Assembly (NCBI RefSeq): GCF_000620625.1
Contig: NZ_JIAW01000030.1
Span: 1-64,000 of the forward strand
Source of the DNA: Mycobacterium sp. URHB0044
GTDB taxonomy: Bacteria > Actinomycetota > Actinomycetes > Mycobacteriales > Mycobacteriaceae
Direction of reading: 5' to 3'
Length of the DNA: 64,000 bases
Part shown: positions 1 through 8,365 of the stretch, piece by piece
How the letters are laid out: each line of letters begins with the position of its first letter
How positions within the stretch are numbered: position 1 is the stretch's first letter
Notes under the pieces: generated by a model
What the model was told of the DNA's origin: nothing
The model's input: the letters and a program-made list of their open reading frames with translations, nothing else
Database searches by the model: none
Program-made: the position numbers and the translations under genes

Positions 1-575
1 CGTTCGCGTTCGGCGTCGTCGGGCACCGGTCCGTCCTGATCGAGCAGGAAGACGGTGCGTTTCACCGTGTCGGCGAGCTCCTTCGGTCCGGTGCCGACGG
101 CCGTGCGGACCCAGTCCACTTCGATTTGAGTGCGGGTGGGGGTGTCGACGAAGCTGGGTAGCTTGGCGATGCCTTTGCGGATCTCCTTGACGTGCTCTTC
201 GGTGATCAACCCCAACGCTTGCGCGGCAGCAGTGGCGGGCAGCACGGGTCCCAGCGGCTCACCGGACAACGCCCGCCGCGGGCCGAGCAGGGTCGCTTCG
301 GTGATCCTCCGGCTGGCCTCGGCGCCCGACAGCCGCCAGCGGGTCATCAGCGCCTCCCGCCACGACTTGGCCCCCAACTCCCGCGGAGTGGTTTGGCCTT
401 GCAGTTGGGTCAGCATGCGGTGGCGCTGGGTGGGCAGCTGACACGCCACCGCCTCCAGTTCGTCCATCTCCCGCATCAGGTCACCGTGGGTGAGGGTGTC
501 GATGGCGCAGGCGGCGAGCTCGTCGTAGGCGGCGCGCAGTGCGGCGACCCTCGCCTTAAGCACCTCTGCCTGCAT
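1..575 (-). CDS. DUF222 / 13E12-repeat family protein, N-terminal part (runs off left edge)
   Basis: The frame is open from an ATG at 575 leftwards to the window edge, about 191 codons with no stop. The translation begins MQAEVLKARVAALRAAYDEL and contains the stretch SWREALMTRWRLSGAEASRR, typical of the DUF222 domain of actinobacterial 13E12-repeat proteins. These usually carry a C-terminal HNH nuclease domain, which would lie outside the window. The family is multicopy in mycobacteria and has no settled function. The gene is divergent from the DoxX-like gene at 871. Confidence 0.8.
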   Translation of the reverse strand, partial: MQAEVLKARVAALRAAYDELAACAIDTLTHGDLMREMDELEAVACQLPTQRHRMLTQLQGQTTPRELGAKSWREALMTRWRLSGAEASRRITEATLLGPRRALSGEPLGPVLPATAAAQALGLITEEHVKEIRKGIAKLPSFVDTPTRTQIEVDWVRTAVGTGPKELADTVKRTVFLLDQDGPVPDDAERE

Positions 576-661
576 GACTCGAACACTAGTTCGACCCACC
601 GACAAGAAACCGAAATTTGTGAAGGGTGAAACCAAAGTGGTACAAGGGATTTCACCGATCC

Positions 662-721
662 GCGAGCGTGCGCAGAATGCTGCCATTCCGCGGCGTGGCG
701 CCCGCAAACTCGCACGCTCGC
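662..721. repeat. 11-bp inverted repeat in divergent intergenic region
   Basis: GCGAGCGTGCG (662-672) is matched perfectly by CGCACGCTCGC (711-721) with 38 bases between the arms. It lies between the divergent DUF222 and DoxX-like genes, so it is unlikely to be a plain terminator. It could be an operator pair, a cruciform or a dispersed genomic repeat. Confidence 0.5.
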
Positions 722-722
722 C

Positions 723-775
723 GAAGGTGGGAAGGCACGCGGAAGGTGGGGAGGCGCGCGGAGGGTGGAGTAGGC
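723..775. repeat. Three imperfect tandem repeats of 19 bp
   Basis: Units start at 723 (GAAGGTGGGAAGGCACGCG), 742 (GAAGGTGGGGAGGCGCGCG) and 761 (GAGGGTGGAGTAGGC, shortened). The first two differ at two positions. The array lies about 100 bases upstream of the DoxX-like gene. The surrounding 576-870 shows no credible gene. Confidence 0.7.
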
Positions 776-870
776 CCTTCAGGGAAACAGCGTGACATTT
801 TCGTGGGCTGCGTCGTCAAAGAGGTAGGACGCGAGAGTCGTGTCCACTCCGAACGAACGAGAGAGAACGC

Positions 871-1221
871 GTGTTCATCGCATACCTCGTCGCCACCATC
901 GCGACGATCCTCGCCAACGCCGCAGTGGCGATCGCCGACTTCCTCCACGCCGAGTCCACGCTCAAGACCTCCGCGGAGGTCGGCGTCCCACGGAAGTGGT
1001 TGCGCCCGCTGGGCGTGCTCAAAGCAGCCGGCGCGGGTGGCCTCCTGCTAGGCCTGCTCGGCGTCCCGTGGATCGGCGTCGCCGCCGCCATCGGTCTGAC
1101 GTTGTTCTTCATCGGTGCGGTCGGGTTCCACATCCGTGCGCGGGTGTTTCACAACGTCGCCGCGCCGGCGGGCTTTTTGGCGCTAGCGGTTGCGACCTTG
1201 GTCCTGACCGGTGCGCACTGA
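871..1221 (+). CDS. DoxX-like family membrane protein
   Basis: This 116-residue protein is almost entirely hydrophobic and has four likely membrane helices (about residues 2-22, 44-64, 68-88 and 96-114). The pattern of a GxLK segment before helix 2 and small residues in the helices matches the DoxX-like family of small inner-membrane proteins. Its exact function cannot be read from sequence; some DoxX members take part in redox complexes. The GTG start at 871 follows a GAGAG stretch. It ends five bases before the stop of the convergent quiC gene. Confidence 0.7.
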   Translation: MFIAYLVATIATILANAAVAIADFLHAESTLKTSAEVGVPRKWLRPLGVLKAAGAGGLLLGLLGVPWIGVAAAIGLTLFFIGAVGFHIRARVFHNVAAPAGFLALAVATLVLTGAH

Positions 1222-1225
1222 TCAG

Positions 1226-3052
1226 TCACACCCGCGCGGCACCGGCTCCAACCGATCGTTGAGCTGCTAGCCGCACCGGCGCATTGTCGGTGCCGTAGCC
1301 GTCGTAATGGCCGCGCCGTTCGACGAGCTCGAAGAAGACCGAGCCCACCGTGCGGGTGAAGAAGTGCACGAAGTCGCCATCGGCGTTGCGGTCGTAGAGC
1401 AGATTGAGCTCGCGCAGTTCGGCGACGGTCTCGTCGTCCACCCCGAATCGGCCCGCAACGTAGTCGTAGTAGTTGTCCGGGACCGGCAGAAAGGCCAACC
1501 CCCGTGCGCGCGCCCCACGCGCCAAACCGACGACGTCCGAGCAGGCGAACGCCACGTGCTGCGGCATGACCGAACCGTCGAGAACGTGCGGAGCAACGTT
1601 GAGCGGCAGGCGAACTGACCCATCGCCGGTGCGCATGACCTGACTGCGTACCAGTCCGGTTGGACCGGCGACCTCCGTCGGCGCATCGGCGGAGAGGCCG
1701 AAGACGCTGGTGAGGAACAGCACGGCCTCTTCCGCGGTCTGCCAGGGCTGCGCGAGGCTGACGTGGTCGACGACGCGTATCGGCGAGTCGACCGTCGGCA
1801 TGCCGTTCTCGAACTCGCCCACCCACGCCGGCGGTAAACCGTTGGGCGGGGCGGTAACCCAGTAGACCTCCGTGCCGTCCGGTGCGAGCACGCCCGTCAG
1901 TTCCTGTTCCTCGGCGTACGTGCGACGGTAGGCGGCCGGAGCCATCAGGCCCGCAGCCCGGCGTGACGTCGCCTCCGCGTCGGGCACCTGCAGCCCGATG
2001 GCGGCGATCTGCGGAACCAGATCCCGCGCCTGCTGTTCGTTCAGAACCACGCGCGCATCGCCCGCGACCCACAGTGACACCGGCTTGGTGCGATGACGGC
2101 CACTCGGCGTGAAGCCAAGCTGCTCTAGCAGGACTTCGACCTCGCTGGTGTCCTCGGCCTTGACCTCGACGAAGTCAAAGCCGATGGGTGGCTTGGCATC
2201 CGCTACTTCCGTCAGGCCGCTCCTGCGGTTTGCCTTCTGCTGCGTTGCGACCTTGTCCTGCAACCACACCAGTGAACGCAGGGCGTGTACCGCGGTGCGG
2301 CCGGGATCGGTCTGCCGGAACGTGTCGTTGAACACCTCCAGCGAGAGCGGACCGTCGAATCCCGTCGACAGCACGTGCGAGACGAAGGTGGTCAGGTCGA
2401 AGCTTCCCTCTCCGGGGAACAGCCGGTGGTGGCGGCTCCACGACAGCACGTCCATGGTGAGCGCGGGCGCGTCGGCCAGCTGCAGGTAGAAGATCTTGTC
2501 GCCGGGGATGTCCCTGATGGCCGCCGGATCGTGACCACGGGACAACACGTGGAAGCTGTCGAGGCAGAGCCCGACGGCCGGATGATCGGCGCGTTCGACG
2601 ATGCGCCACGAGCGGCGGTAGTCGTCGACGAACCGGCCCCACGCCAAGGCTTCGAACGCCACCTTGACGTCGAACTCCTGGGCGAGGTCGCCTAGTCGGC
2701 GAAGTTGCGCGGCGGACACCTCGTCGGAGTCGATGGTCGCGGTCGCGACGTTGCTGCACACCAGAACGGTGCCGATCCCGAGCCGTCGTGCCGTGGCGAA
2801 CGTGGCGCCTGCCCGGCGCAGGTTCTCGGTGAAGGTCTCCTCGTCGACGCCTTCGATGTCGCGCAGAGGCTGGTAGAGGTCCAGTGACAGGCCGAGCCGC
2901 TGCGCAAGTCCGCGAATCTCCTCCGGGCTGTGGTCGCTGGCGATGACGTCGGGTTCGAAGATCTCGACACCGTCGAATCCGGCCGCCGCGCAAGCGTGCA
3001 GCTTCTCGGTCAGGGCACCGCTGATGGAGACGGTGGCGATGGACGTCTTCAT
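1226..3052 (-). CDS. quiC: 3-dehydroshikimate dehydratase, two-domain (QuiC/QsuB type)
   Basis: The 608-residue protein has an N-terminal TIM-barrel of the sugar-phosphate isomerase/AP-endonuclease-2 family (about residues 1-275). The acidic and His metal-ligand candidates there include the segments AFEALAW, CLDSFHVL and SLEVFND. A C-terminal VOC domain pair resembling 4-hydroxyphenylpyruvate dioxygenase follows (about 290-600). This fusion is characteristic of bacterial 3-dehydroshikimate dehydratases, which dehydrate 3-dehydroshikimate to protocatechuate. The metal in the barrel does the chemistry; the role of the VOC part is uncertain. Context fits: the shikimate dehydrogenase and the pca genes are nearby. 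It is divergent from the TetR gene, with a dyad between them. The start is the ATG at 3052. Confidence 0.88.
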   Translation of the reverse strand: MKTSIATVSISGALTEKLHACAAAGFDGVEIFEPDVIASDHSPEEIRGLAQRLGLSLDLYQPLRDIEGVDEETFTENLRRAGATFATARRLGIGTVLVCSNVATATIDSDEVSAAQLRRLGDLAQEFDVKVAFEALAWGRFVDDYRRSWRIVERADHPAVGLCLDSFHVLSRGHDPAAIRDIPGDKIFYLQLADAPALTMDVLSWSRHHRLFPGEGSFDLTTFVSHVLSTGFDGPLSLEVFNDTFRQTDPGRTAVHALRSLVWLQDKVATQQKANRRSGLTEVADAKPPIGFDFVEVKAEDTSEVEVLLEQLGFTPSGRHRTKPVSLWVAGDARVVLNEQQARDLVPQIAAIGLQVPDAEATSRRAAGLMAPAAYRRTYAEEQELTGVLAPDGTEVYWVTAPPNGLPPAWVGEFENGMPTVDSPIRVVDHVSLAQPWQTAEEAVLFLTSVFGLSADAPTEVAGPTGLVRSQVMRTGDGSVRLPLNVAPHVLDGSVMPQHVAFACSDVVGLARGARARGLAFLPVPDNYYDYVAGRFGVDDETVAELRELNLLYDRNADGDFVHFFTRTVGSVFFELVERRGHYDGYGTDNAPVRLAAQRSVGAGAARV

Positions 3053-3075
3053 GGCGACCTCCTGTCGCGATTAAT

Positions 3076-3090
3076 GTACCAAACGGTTAC
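3076..3090. promoter_or_regulatory. Imperfect dyad between quiC and tetR, putative operator
   Basis: GTACCAAACGGTTAC has the imperfect symmetry GTAnC-N5-GnTAC. It sits in the 40-bp gap between the quiC start and the first in-frame start of the TetR gene, where a divergently transcribed TetR regulator would be expected to bind. Only four of seven base pairs are symmetric, so the assignment is tentative. Confidence 0.4.
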
Positions 3091-3092
3091 TT

Positions 3093-3785
3093 ATGCGGGA
3101 AGAGTTCCGCCTGCGCAGCCCGGTCGCCAGTAAGCTCACCGAGGTGACCACCGAGCAGCGTCCCGAGCTTCAGCGCGACGCCGAGCGGACGCGCGCCGAC
3201 CTGCTCGCGGTCGCGACCGAGGTGTTCGCCGAATCGGGATACTCCGGGGCGCGCGTCGACGAGATCGCCGAGCGCACCCGTACCACCAAGCGGATGATCT
3301 ACTACTACTTCGGCGGCAAAGAGCAGCTCTACATGGCGGTGCTCGAGAACGCCTACCGCGGCATCCGCGAGGCGGAGCAGCGACTGCAGGTCGATCACGT
3401 CGATCCCGTCGTCGCGATGCGCCGCCTCGCCGAGCTGACCTTCGATCATCACCTCGACCACCAGGCCTTTATCCGGTTGGTGTCGATCGAGAACATCCAC
3501 CGCGGCGAGTTCATCTCGCGGCTGGACTCGCTGCGGACCCTTGCGCAGCCGGCGACGTCGCTCCTGGACGAGATCCTGGCGCGCGGCCGCGAGCAGGGGG
3601 CGTTCCGCATCGATGTGGACGCACTCGACGTCCACATGGTGATCAGCGCCTACTGCGTGTTCCAGGTCGCCAACCGCTACACCTTCGGCTTCCTGTTCGG
3701 CGTCGACTTCACCGAGATCTCGCAACGCGCGCACATGCGCCGCATGATCGGCGACGTCGTAGTCGGCTGGCTCACCACCCACTGA
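3093..3785 (+). CDS. TetR family transcriptional regulator
   Basis: The protein has a classic N-terminal TetR helix-turn-helix: the segment RTRADLLAVATEVFAESGYS is followed by a recognition helix ending in TTKRMIYYYFGGKEQLY. A helical ligand-binding domain of about 140 residues follows. The longest frame starts at ATG 3093 (230 aa). A GTG at 3144 gives VTTEQRPELQ, a more usual length before the HTH, and would leave a leader holding the dyad at 3076. It is divergent from quiC, so it probably controls quiC and perhaps the dehydrogenase/transporter pair. The inducer is unknown; a quinate/shikimate metabolite is a reasonable guess. Confidence 0.85.
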   Translation: MREEFRLRSPVASKLTEVTTEQRPELQRDAERTRADLLAVATEVFAESGYSGARVDEIAERTRTTKRMIYYYFGGKEQLYMAVLENAYRGIREAEQRLQVDHVDPVVAMRRLAELTFDHHLDHQAFIRLVSIENIHRGEFISRLDSLRTLAQPATSLLDEILARGREQGAFRIDVDALDVHMVISAYCVFQVANRYTFGFLFGVDFTEISQRAHMRRMIGDVVVGWLTTH

Positions 3786-3845
3786 GCAGAGAACCGGCTC
3801 ACACCCAACGCTTGACGAGACGCGCACCACAGTGCTGTACTTTGC

Positions 3846-3863
3846 GTACGTACTAGTTCGTAC
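3846..3863. promoter_or_regulatory. Strong 18-bp dyad upstream of shikimate dehydrogenase
   Basis: GTACGTACTAGTTCGTAC is symmetric at eight of nine base pairs and ends 20 bases before the GTG start at 3884. Its position over the expected promoter/+1 region suggests a repressor operator. It shares the GTAC end with the dyad at 3076, so the same TetR protein may use both, though the cores differ. Confidence 0.55.
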
Positions 3864-3883
3864 ATTAAGTAGGACGGTGGAAA

Positions 3884-4741
3884 GTGGCTGCTAGCCCGTA
3901 TTTGGTCGGCCTGGTGGGGCAGGGCGTCGGGCCCTCCCTGACGCCGGCGCTGCACATGGCCGAAGGCAGGGCGCACGGCCTCGACTACGTGTACCGCACG
4001 ATCGACCTCACCACCGTCGGCCTCGAACCCGAGCAGATCGGCGAGGTCCTGCGGTGGGCGCGCGCACTCGGCTTCAATGCGCTCAACGTGACCCACCCGT
4101 GCAAGCAGCTGGTGATTCCGTATCTCGACGAGGTCGATGACAGTGCCGCCGCCCTCGGAGCGGTCAACACCGTGGTCTTCGCGGACGACCGAATGGTCGG
4201 ATACAACACCGATGCGCCCGGCTTCGCGATCGGCTTCGCCGAGGGCCTGCCCGATGCCAAGACGAAGAACGTAGTGCTGCTCGGCGCAGGCGGCGCCGGG
4301 GCGGCCGTTGGACACGCGCTGCTCGACCTTGGCACCGAGCACCTGACCATCGTCGACCTCGACGTCGACCGGGCCACCGCGTTGGCGGGTGACCTTGGTC
4401 GTCGCCACACCGACGCTCGGGTCGACGCGTCGGCGTTCGACAAGTTGTCGGTGCTGCTGCCCGCCAGCGACGGCGTCGTGCATTGCACCCCAACGGGAAT
4501 GGTCGAGCACCCGGGTACGCCGTTCGATCCCGCGCTGTTGCACCCCGGCCTCTGGGTCGCCGACATCGTCTACCGCCCACTGGACACCGCGCTATTGATC
4601 GCCGCGCGCGAAGCCGGCTGTCGAACCCTGGACGGCGGTCACATGGCCGTGCACCAAGCAACCACCGCATTCGAACTGATTACCGGGATCACCCCGGACG
4701 CCGACCGGATGTCGCGGCACTTTCGCAGTCTTGCCGGGTGA
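3884..4741 (+). CDS. qsuD: Quinate/shikimate dehydrogenase (AroE family, catabolic NAD type)
   Basis: The 285-residue enzyme matches the shikimate/quinate dehydrogenase family. It has the substrate-binding GPSLTPALHMAE segment, the catalytic Lys in NVTHPCKQ, the paired Asp in GYNTDAPGF and a Rossmann GAGGAGAAV motif. After the second strand the sequence reads IVDLDVDRA, an acidic turn, where biosynthetic AroE has the NRT motif that reads NADP. This points to NAD and thus to oxidation of quinate/shikimate, as in corynebacterial QsuD. It heads a unit with the MHS transporter, 46 bases downstream. The GTG start is preceded by a GGTGGAAA stretch. Confidence 0.85.
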   Translation: MAASPYLVGLVGQGVGPSLTPALHMAEGRAHGLDYVYRTIDLTTVGLEPEQIGEVLRWARALGFNALNVTHPCKQLVIPYLDEVDDSAAALGAVNTVVFADDRMVGYNTDAPGFAIGFAEGLPDAKTKNVVLLGAGGAGAAVGHALLDLGTEHLTIVDLDVDRATALAGDLGRRHTDARVDASAFDKLSVLLPASDGVVHCTPTGMVEHPGTPFDPALLHPGLWVADIVYRPLDTALLIAAREAGCRTLDGGHMAVHQATTAFELITGITPDADRMSRHFRSLAG

Positions 4742-4787
4742 ATTCGCACCCGTCAGTCCCACTTTGGCAGGAAACTAGGAGGACCCG

Positions 4788-6143
4788 ATGAGCGTCATCA
4801 ACAGCAATCCGCCCGACGGTGCGGCCGCCGGCGCGCCGGACCGGACGCCGAAGCGCGCGGCGCTGGCGAGCTTCATGGGGAGCGCCGTCGAGTACTACGA
4901 CTTCTTCCTGTTCGGCTCGGCTGCGGCGTTGATCTTTCCGAAGGTGTTCTTCCCTTCGGATGACGAAGCCGCACTGGTGATGTCGTTCGCGACGTTCGGC
5001 GTGGCCTACGTCGCACGGCCGGTGGGCGCACTCATACTCGGACACTTCGGCGACCGGATCGGCCGGCAGAAGATCCTGATGTTCACCCTCGTCCTGATGG
5101 GTCTGTCGACGTTCTTGATCGGCTGTCTGCCGACGTTCGAGACCATCGGATGGGCCGCACCCGCGCTGCTGGTGTTGTGCCGACTGCTGCAGGGCCTCTC
5201 CGCGGCCGGTGAACAGGCCGGTGCCAGCTCGCTGACCCTGGAACACGCCCCGGACAATCAGCGGTCGTTCTATACGTCGTGGACGTTGACCGGAACGCAA
5301 GGCGGTTTGATCCTCGCGTCTCTGGTGATGATTCCGTTCGTGTCGCTGCCCGATGACGCGGAGCTGAGTTGGGGCTGGCGGGTGCCGTTCTGGCTGAGCG
5401 CCGTCGTGGTCCTCATCGCCTACTTCATTCGCCGCACCCTGCACGAGCCGCCCGCGTTCGCCGAGGCGAAGGCAACGGGCAATCTCGCCAAGGTGCCGCT
5501 GCTGCCACTGCTGCGCGAGCACTGGAGAGACGTGCTGCGGGTTATTCTCTGTGCCTTCATTGCCGCGGTCTCAACAGTTTTCGCCAATCTCGCGATCGCC
5601 TATGGCAAGAAGGTCGGTCTCGAAGCCGACATCACGCTGTGGCTGGTCGTGGTCGCCAACGTGGTCGCGATGTTCACCCAGCCGCTGTTCGGGAAGCTCG
5701 CCGACCGCATCGGTCGCAAGCCGGTGTTCATCTACGGTGCGCTGGCGTCGGCAGCGCTGATGCCCTTCTACATGCTGTCCATGAGTGGCGGGAACACCCC
5801 GATGATCTTCGCGCTGGCGATCGCGACGTTCGCCTTCGGCTACGCCGCCGCCAACGCCGTGTGGCCGTCGTTCTACGGCGAGATGTTCACCACCAAGGTG
5901 CGATTCTCCGGCGTCGCACTCGGCACTCAACTCGGGTTCCTGGTTGCCGGCTTCGCCCCGTCGATCGTCACCGCACTCGGCGGCGTGAGGGAGGGCGGCT
6001 GGGTGGTCATCAGCGTGTTCACCGGGGTCGTGGTGCTCATTGCGGTGGCGGCGGCGCTGACCGCGAGGGAGACCAAGGACGTCCCGACCCCGATGTTGGG
6101 GCACAGGGACCCGGAATCCGCCAAGCACCTCGTGCACAGTTAG
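4788..6143 (+). CDS. MHS family major facilitator transporter, probable shikimate/quinate-type importer
   Basis: The 451-residue protein has about 12 membrane helices. It carries the metabolite:H+ symporter hallmarks: AVEYYDFFLFGSAAAL in helix 1, GHFGDRIGRQK between helices 2 and 3, GLSAAGEQAGA in helix 4 and the mirrored GKLADRIGRKP in the second half. MHS members import organic acids including shikimate, and the position directly after the quinate/shikimate dehydrogenase argues for that class of substrate here. A good ribosome site (AGGAGG) lies just before the ATG at 4788. Exact substrate is inferred. Confidence 0.85.
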   Translation: MSVINSNPPDGAAAGAPDRTPKRAALASFMGSAVEYYDFFLFGSAAALIFPKVFFPSDDEAALVMSFATFGVAYVARPVGALILGHFGDRIGRQKILMFTLVLMGLSTFLIGCLPTFETIGWAAPALLVLCRLLQGLSAAGEQAGASSLTLEHAPDNQRSFYTSWTLTGTQGGLILASLVMIPFVSLPDDAELSWGWRVPFWLSAVVVLIAYFIRRTLHEPPAFAEAKATGNLAKVPLLPLLREHWRDVLRVILCAFIAAVSTVFANLAIAYGKKVGLEADITLWLVVVANVVAMFTQPLFGKLADRIGRKPVFIYGALASAALMPFYMLSMSGGNTPMIFALAIATFAFGYAAANAVWPSFYGEMFTTKVRFSGVALGTQLGFLVAGFAPSIVTALGGVREGGWVVISVFTGVVVLIAVAAALTARETKDVPTPMLGHRDPESAKHLVHS

Positions 6144-6180
6144 TGCACTGAGACGCTGAAAAGCCATGGTGCCCTGTAGA

Positions 6181-6930
6181 TCACAGCAACCGGCCGACGC
6201 CGCGCGCTGCGACCTGCAGGGCACCGAGCAGTCGTTGCCGGTCGCGCTTCAAGCTGGGCACCACCACGGCGATCGCGGCCACCACGGTCTCATCGGACTG
6301 CCTGACGACCGGTACCGCCAGCGAGCACGCGCCCAGCGACATCTCTTCCGTGGTCGTCGCCACGCCCTCGCGGCGGATGCGCTCCAATTGCGCCGCCAAC
6401 AGCGGCGCCTGGACGATCGTGTACGGGGTGATACGGGTCAGGTTGGCCAGCACCCGATCCTGGACGTCCCGTGGCGCGTGGGCCAGCAACACCTTGCCAA
6501 CGCCGGTGCAGTGCATCGGCAGGCGACTGCCGACCCTGCTGACGATCGGCACCGACGTCCGCCCCATCATCCGCTCCAGGTAAAGCACCTCGTCACCATC
6601 GCGGACCGCAAGGTGCACCGTGGCGAGGGTGGCGGCGTACACGTCGTGCAGAAACGGTTCGGCCACCTGTCGCAGCCGTCCTTCGACCGGTGCCAGCAGG
6701 CCGGCGCTCCACACCAGCCTGCCGACGAAGTACCTGCCGTCGTCCCGACGCTGCAGTGCGCCGCCGGCCACCAACTCGGCCGCCAGGCGGTGCGCCGTGG
6801 CGACCGGAAGGCCTGCGCGGTCGGCCAATTCGGAAAGGGTCAGCCCGCGGTGGGTTTCGTCGAACGCCCCGAGCATCGCCAGCAACCGCGACGCCACCGT
6901 CGCGCCGGGGGTCGACGTGTTACCGGCCAA
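6181..6930 (-). CDS. IclR family regulator, probable PcaR-like control of pca genes
   Basis: The 249-residue protein has an N-terminal winged helix-turn-helix (LLAMLGAF..LTLSELADRAGLPVATAHRL) and a C-terminal IclR effector domain (MHCTGVGKVLLAHAP, then LGACSLAVPV). IclR proteins commonly regulate protocatechuate operons, often as activators. It is transcribed away from pcaH with a 62-bp gap that holds a dyad, so it probably controls pcaHGBLIJ and itself. The track-length start is a TTG at 6930; a slightly shorter start is possible. Confidence 0.85.
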   Translation of the reverse strand: MAGNTSTPGATVASRLLAMLGAFDETHRGLTLSELADRAGLPVATAHRLAAELVAGGALQRRDDGRYFVGRLVWSAGLLAPVEGRLRQVAEPFLHDVYAATLATVHLAVRDGDEVLYLERMMGRTSVPIVSRVGSRLPMHCTGVGKVLLAHAPRDVQDRVLANLTRITPYTIVQAPLLAAQLERIRREGVATTTEEMSLGACSLAVPVVRQSDETVVAAIAVVVPSLKRDRQRLLGALQVAARGVGRLL

Positions 6931-6941
6931 TCGCCCGACCT

Positions 6942-6956
6942 TTCCACTCAGCGGAA
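6942..6956. promoter_or_regulatory. TTCC-N7-GGAA dyad between iclR and pcaH
   Basis: TTCCACTCAGCGGAA is symmetric at six of seven base pairs. It lies in the 62-bp divergent gap and resembles the TTCC/GGAA-containing palindromes bound by IclR-family proteins. It is the best candidate operator for the neighbouring regulator. Confidence 0.5.
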
Positions 6957-6992
6957 GATCAAGGTTAACTCAGCCGCCCAGGAGCGCCTACC

Positions 6993-7799
6993 GTGCATAC
7001 CATGACAGCGACGATCGACGGCCGACCCGACAGCGCATCGGCCAGTCAATCTGCCGTCAGTGCCGAGATCGGTGCGATCGAGGCCGAGTATCAGCGGGCG
7101 GGCATCGAGGAGACGCAGCCGCGGCTGGACTACCCGCCGTATCGCAGTAGCCTGTTGCGACATCCGACCAAGGATCTGCATCACGCCGACCCCGAGGGAG
7201 TCGAACTGTGGACGCCGTGTTTCTCCGAGCGCGACGTGCACCCCATCGAATCCGACCTCACCGTCCAGCATTCCGGCGAACCAATCGGCGAACGAATGGT
7301 GGTGACCGGCAAGGTGATCGACGGCGACGGGCGGCCCGTCCGCCGTCAGCTCGTCGAGATCTGGCAGGCGAACGCCGGTGGCCGGTACATTCACAAGCGC
7401 GACCAGCATCCCGCCGCGATCGATCCGAACTTCACCGGAGTGGGCCGCTGCCTCACCGACGACGAGGGAAACTACCGCTTCACCACGATCAAGCCAGGAC
7501 CCTACCCCTGGAAGAACCATCGCAACGCCTGGCGGCCCGCGCACATCCACTTCTCGCTGTTTGGAACGGAATTCACGCAGCGGATGGTCACGCAGATGTA
7601 CTTCCCGGGCGACCCGCTGTTCGGCCTCGACCCGATCTACCAGTCGATCACCGACCAGAAGGCGCGCGACCGCTTGGTGGCCACCTACGACCACGACGTC
7701 ACCACCCACGAGTGGGCCACCGGATACCGTTGGGACATCGTGCTGACGGGTGGGTCACGCACCCCGACCGAAGCCCCAGACCATGGAGCCGAATCATGA
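6993..7799 (+). CDS. pcaH: Protocatechuate 3,4-dioxygenase beta subunit
   Basis: The protein belongs to the intradiol dioxygenases and opens protocatechuate to 3-carboxy-cis,cis-muconate with a non-haem Fe(III). The beta-type sequence has the GEPIGERMVVTGKVIDGDG strand, VEIWQANAGGRY, and the iron-ligand region with Tyr and His in GPYPWKNHRNAWRPAHIHFS. GTG 6993 has a GGAG eight bases upstream; ATG 7002 is an alternative with poorer spacing. It is first in a six-gene operon and overlaps pcaG by 4 bp. Confidence 0.95.
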   Translation: MHTMTATIDGRPDSASASQSAVSAEIGAIEAEYQRAGIEETQPRLDYPPYRSSLLRHPTKDLHHADPEGVELWTPCFSERDVHPIESDLTVQHSGEPIGERMVVTGKVIDGDGRPVRRQLVEIWQANAGGRYIHKRDQHPAAIDPNFTGVGRCLTDDEGNYRFTTIKPGPYPWKNHRNAWRPAHIHFSLFGTEFTQRMVTQMYFPGDPLFGLDPIYQSITDQKARDRLVATYDHDVTTHEWATGYRWDIVLTGGSRTPTEAPDHGAES

Positions 7800-8365
7800 G
7801 CGCCCTGCTCGCCGCAACCCCTGGGCAGACGGTCGGGCCGTTCTTCGGCTACGCCCTGCCGTTCGACCGGTGCAACGAACTCGTCCCGCCGGGTTCGCCC
7901 GGTGCGATCCAGCTGCACGGCGTCGTCGCCGATGGTGACGGCCGACCCGTCCCCGACGCGCTGCTGGAGATCTGGCAGGCCGACGCCGACGGCAGCATCC
8001 CGCAGGCGGCCGGCTCGCTGCACCGGGACGGCTGGACCTTCACCGGATGGGGCCGCGCCAGCACCGACGACTCCGGGCGCTACTCCTTCTCCACCGTCCT
8101 GCCGGGCGCCGTTACACCGGGGGCGGCGCCGTTCTTCATGGTCACCGTCTTCGCGCGCGGCCTGCTCAACCGGCTGTTCACCCGCGTCTATCCACCGGGC
8201 GAGCACCTGGCGAATGACTCGCTGCTGCGCTCGCTACCCGCCGAGCGCCGCAACACGCTGATCGCCATCGCCGAAGGGAACAGCCTGCGCTTCGACGTCC
8301 AATTGCAAGGCAGCCCAGACAAAGCCGAGACGGTCTTCTTGCGGTATCCGGGGCATCGACGATGA
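7796..8365 (+). CDS. pcaG: Protocatechuate 3,4-dioxygenase alpha subunit
   Basis: This 189-residue subunit starts with ATPGQTVGPFFGYALPF, the typical alpha-subunit opening. It also has VPDALLEIWQADADG and FTGWGRASTDDSGRY, homologous to the beta subunit. As in the family, the alpha chain lacks the full iron ligand set and completes the active-site pocket. The ATG at 7796 overlaps the pcaH stop (ATGA) and its own stop overlaps pcaB, showing tight translational coupling. Confidence 0.94.
   Translation: MSALLAATPGQTVGPFFGYALPFDRCNELVPPGSPGAIQLHGVVADGDGRPVPDALLEIWQADADGSIPQAAGSLHRDGWTFTGWGRASTDDSGRYSFSTVLPGAVTPGAAPFFMVTVFARGLLNRLFTRVYPPGEHLANDSLLRSLPAERRNTLIAIAEGNSLRFDVQLQGSPDKAETVFLRYPGHRR

Noticed and set aside
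6170..6222. GGTGCCCTG and CAGGGCACC as a possible terminator after the MHS transporter.
   Set aside because: The loop is about 35 bases and the right arm lies within the IclR coding region; too weak to call.
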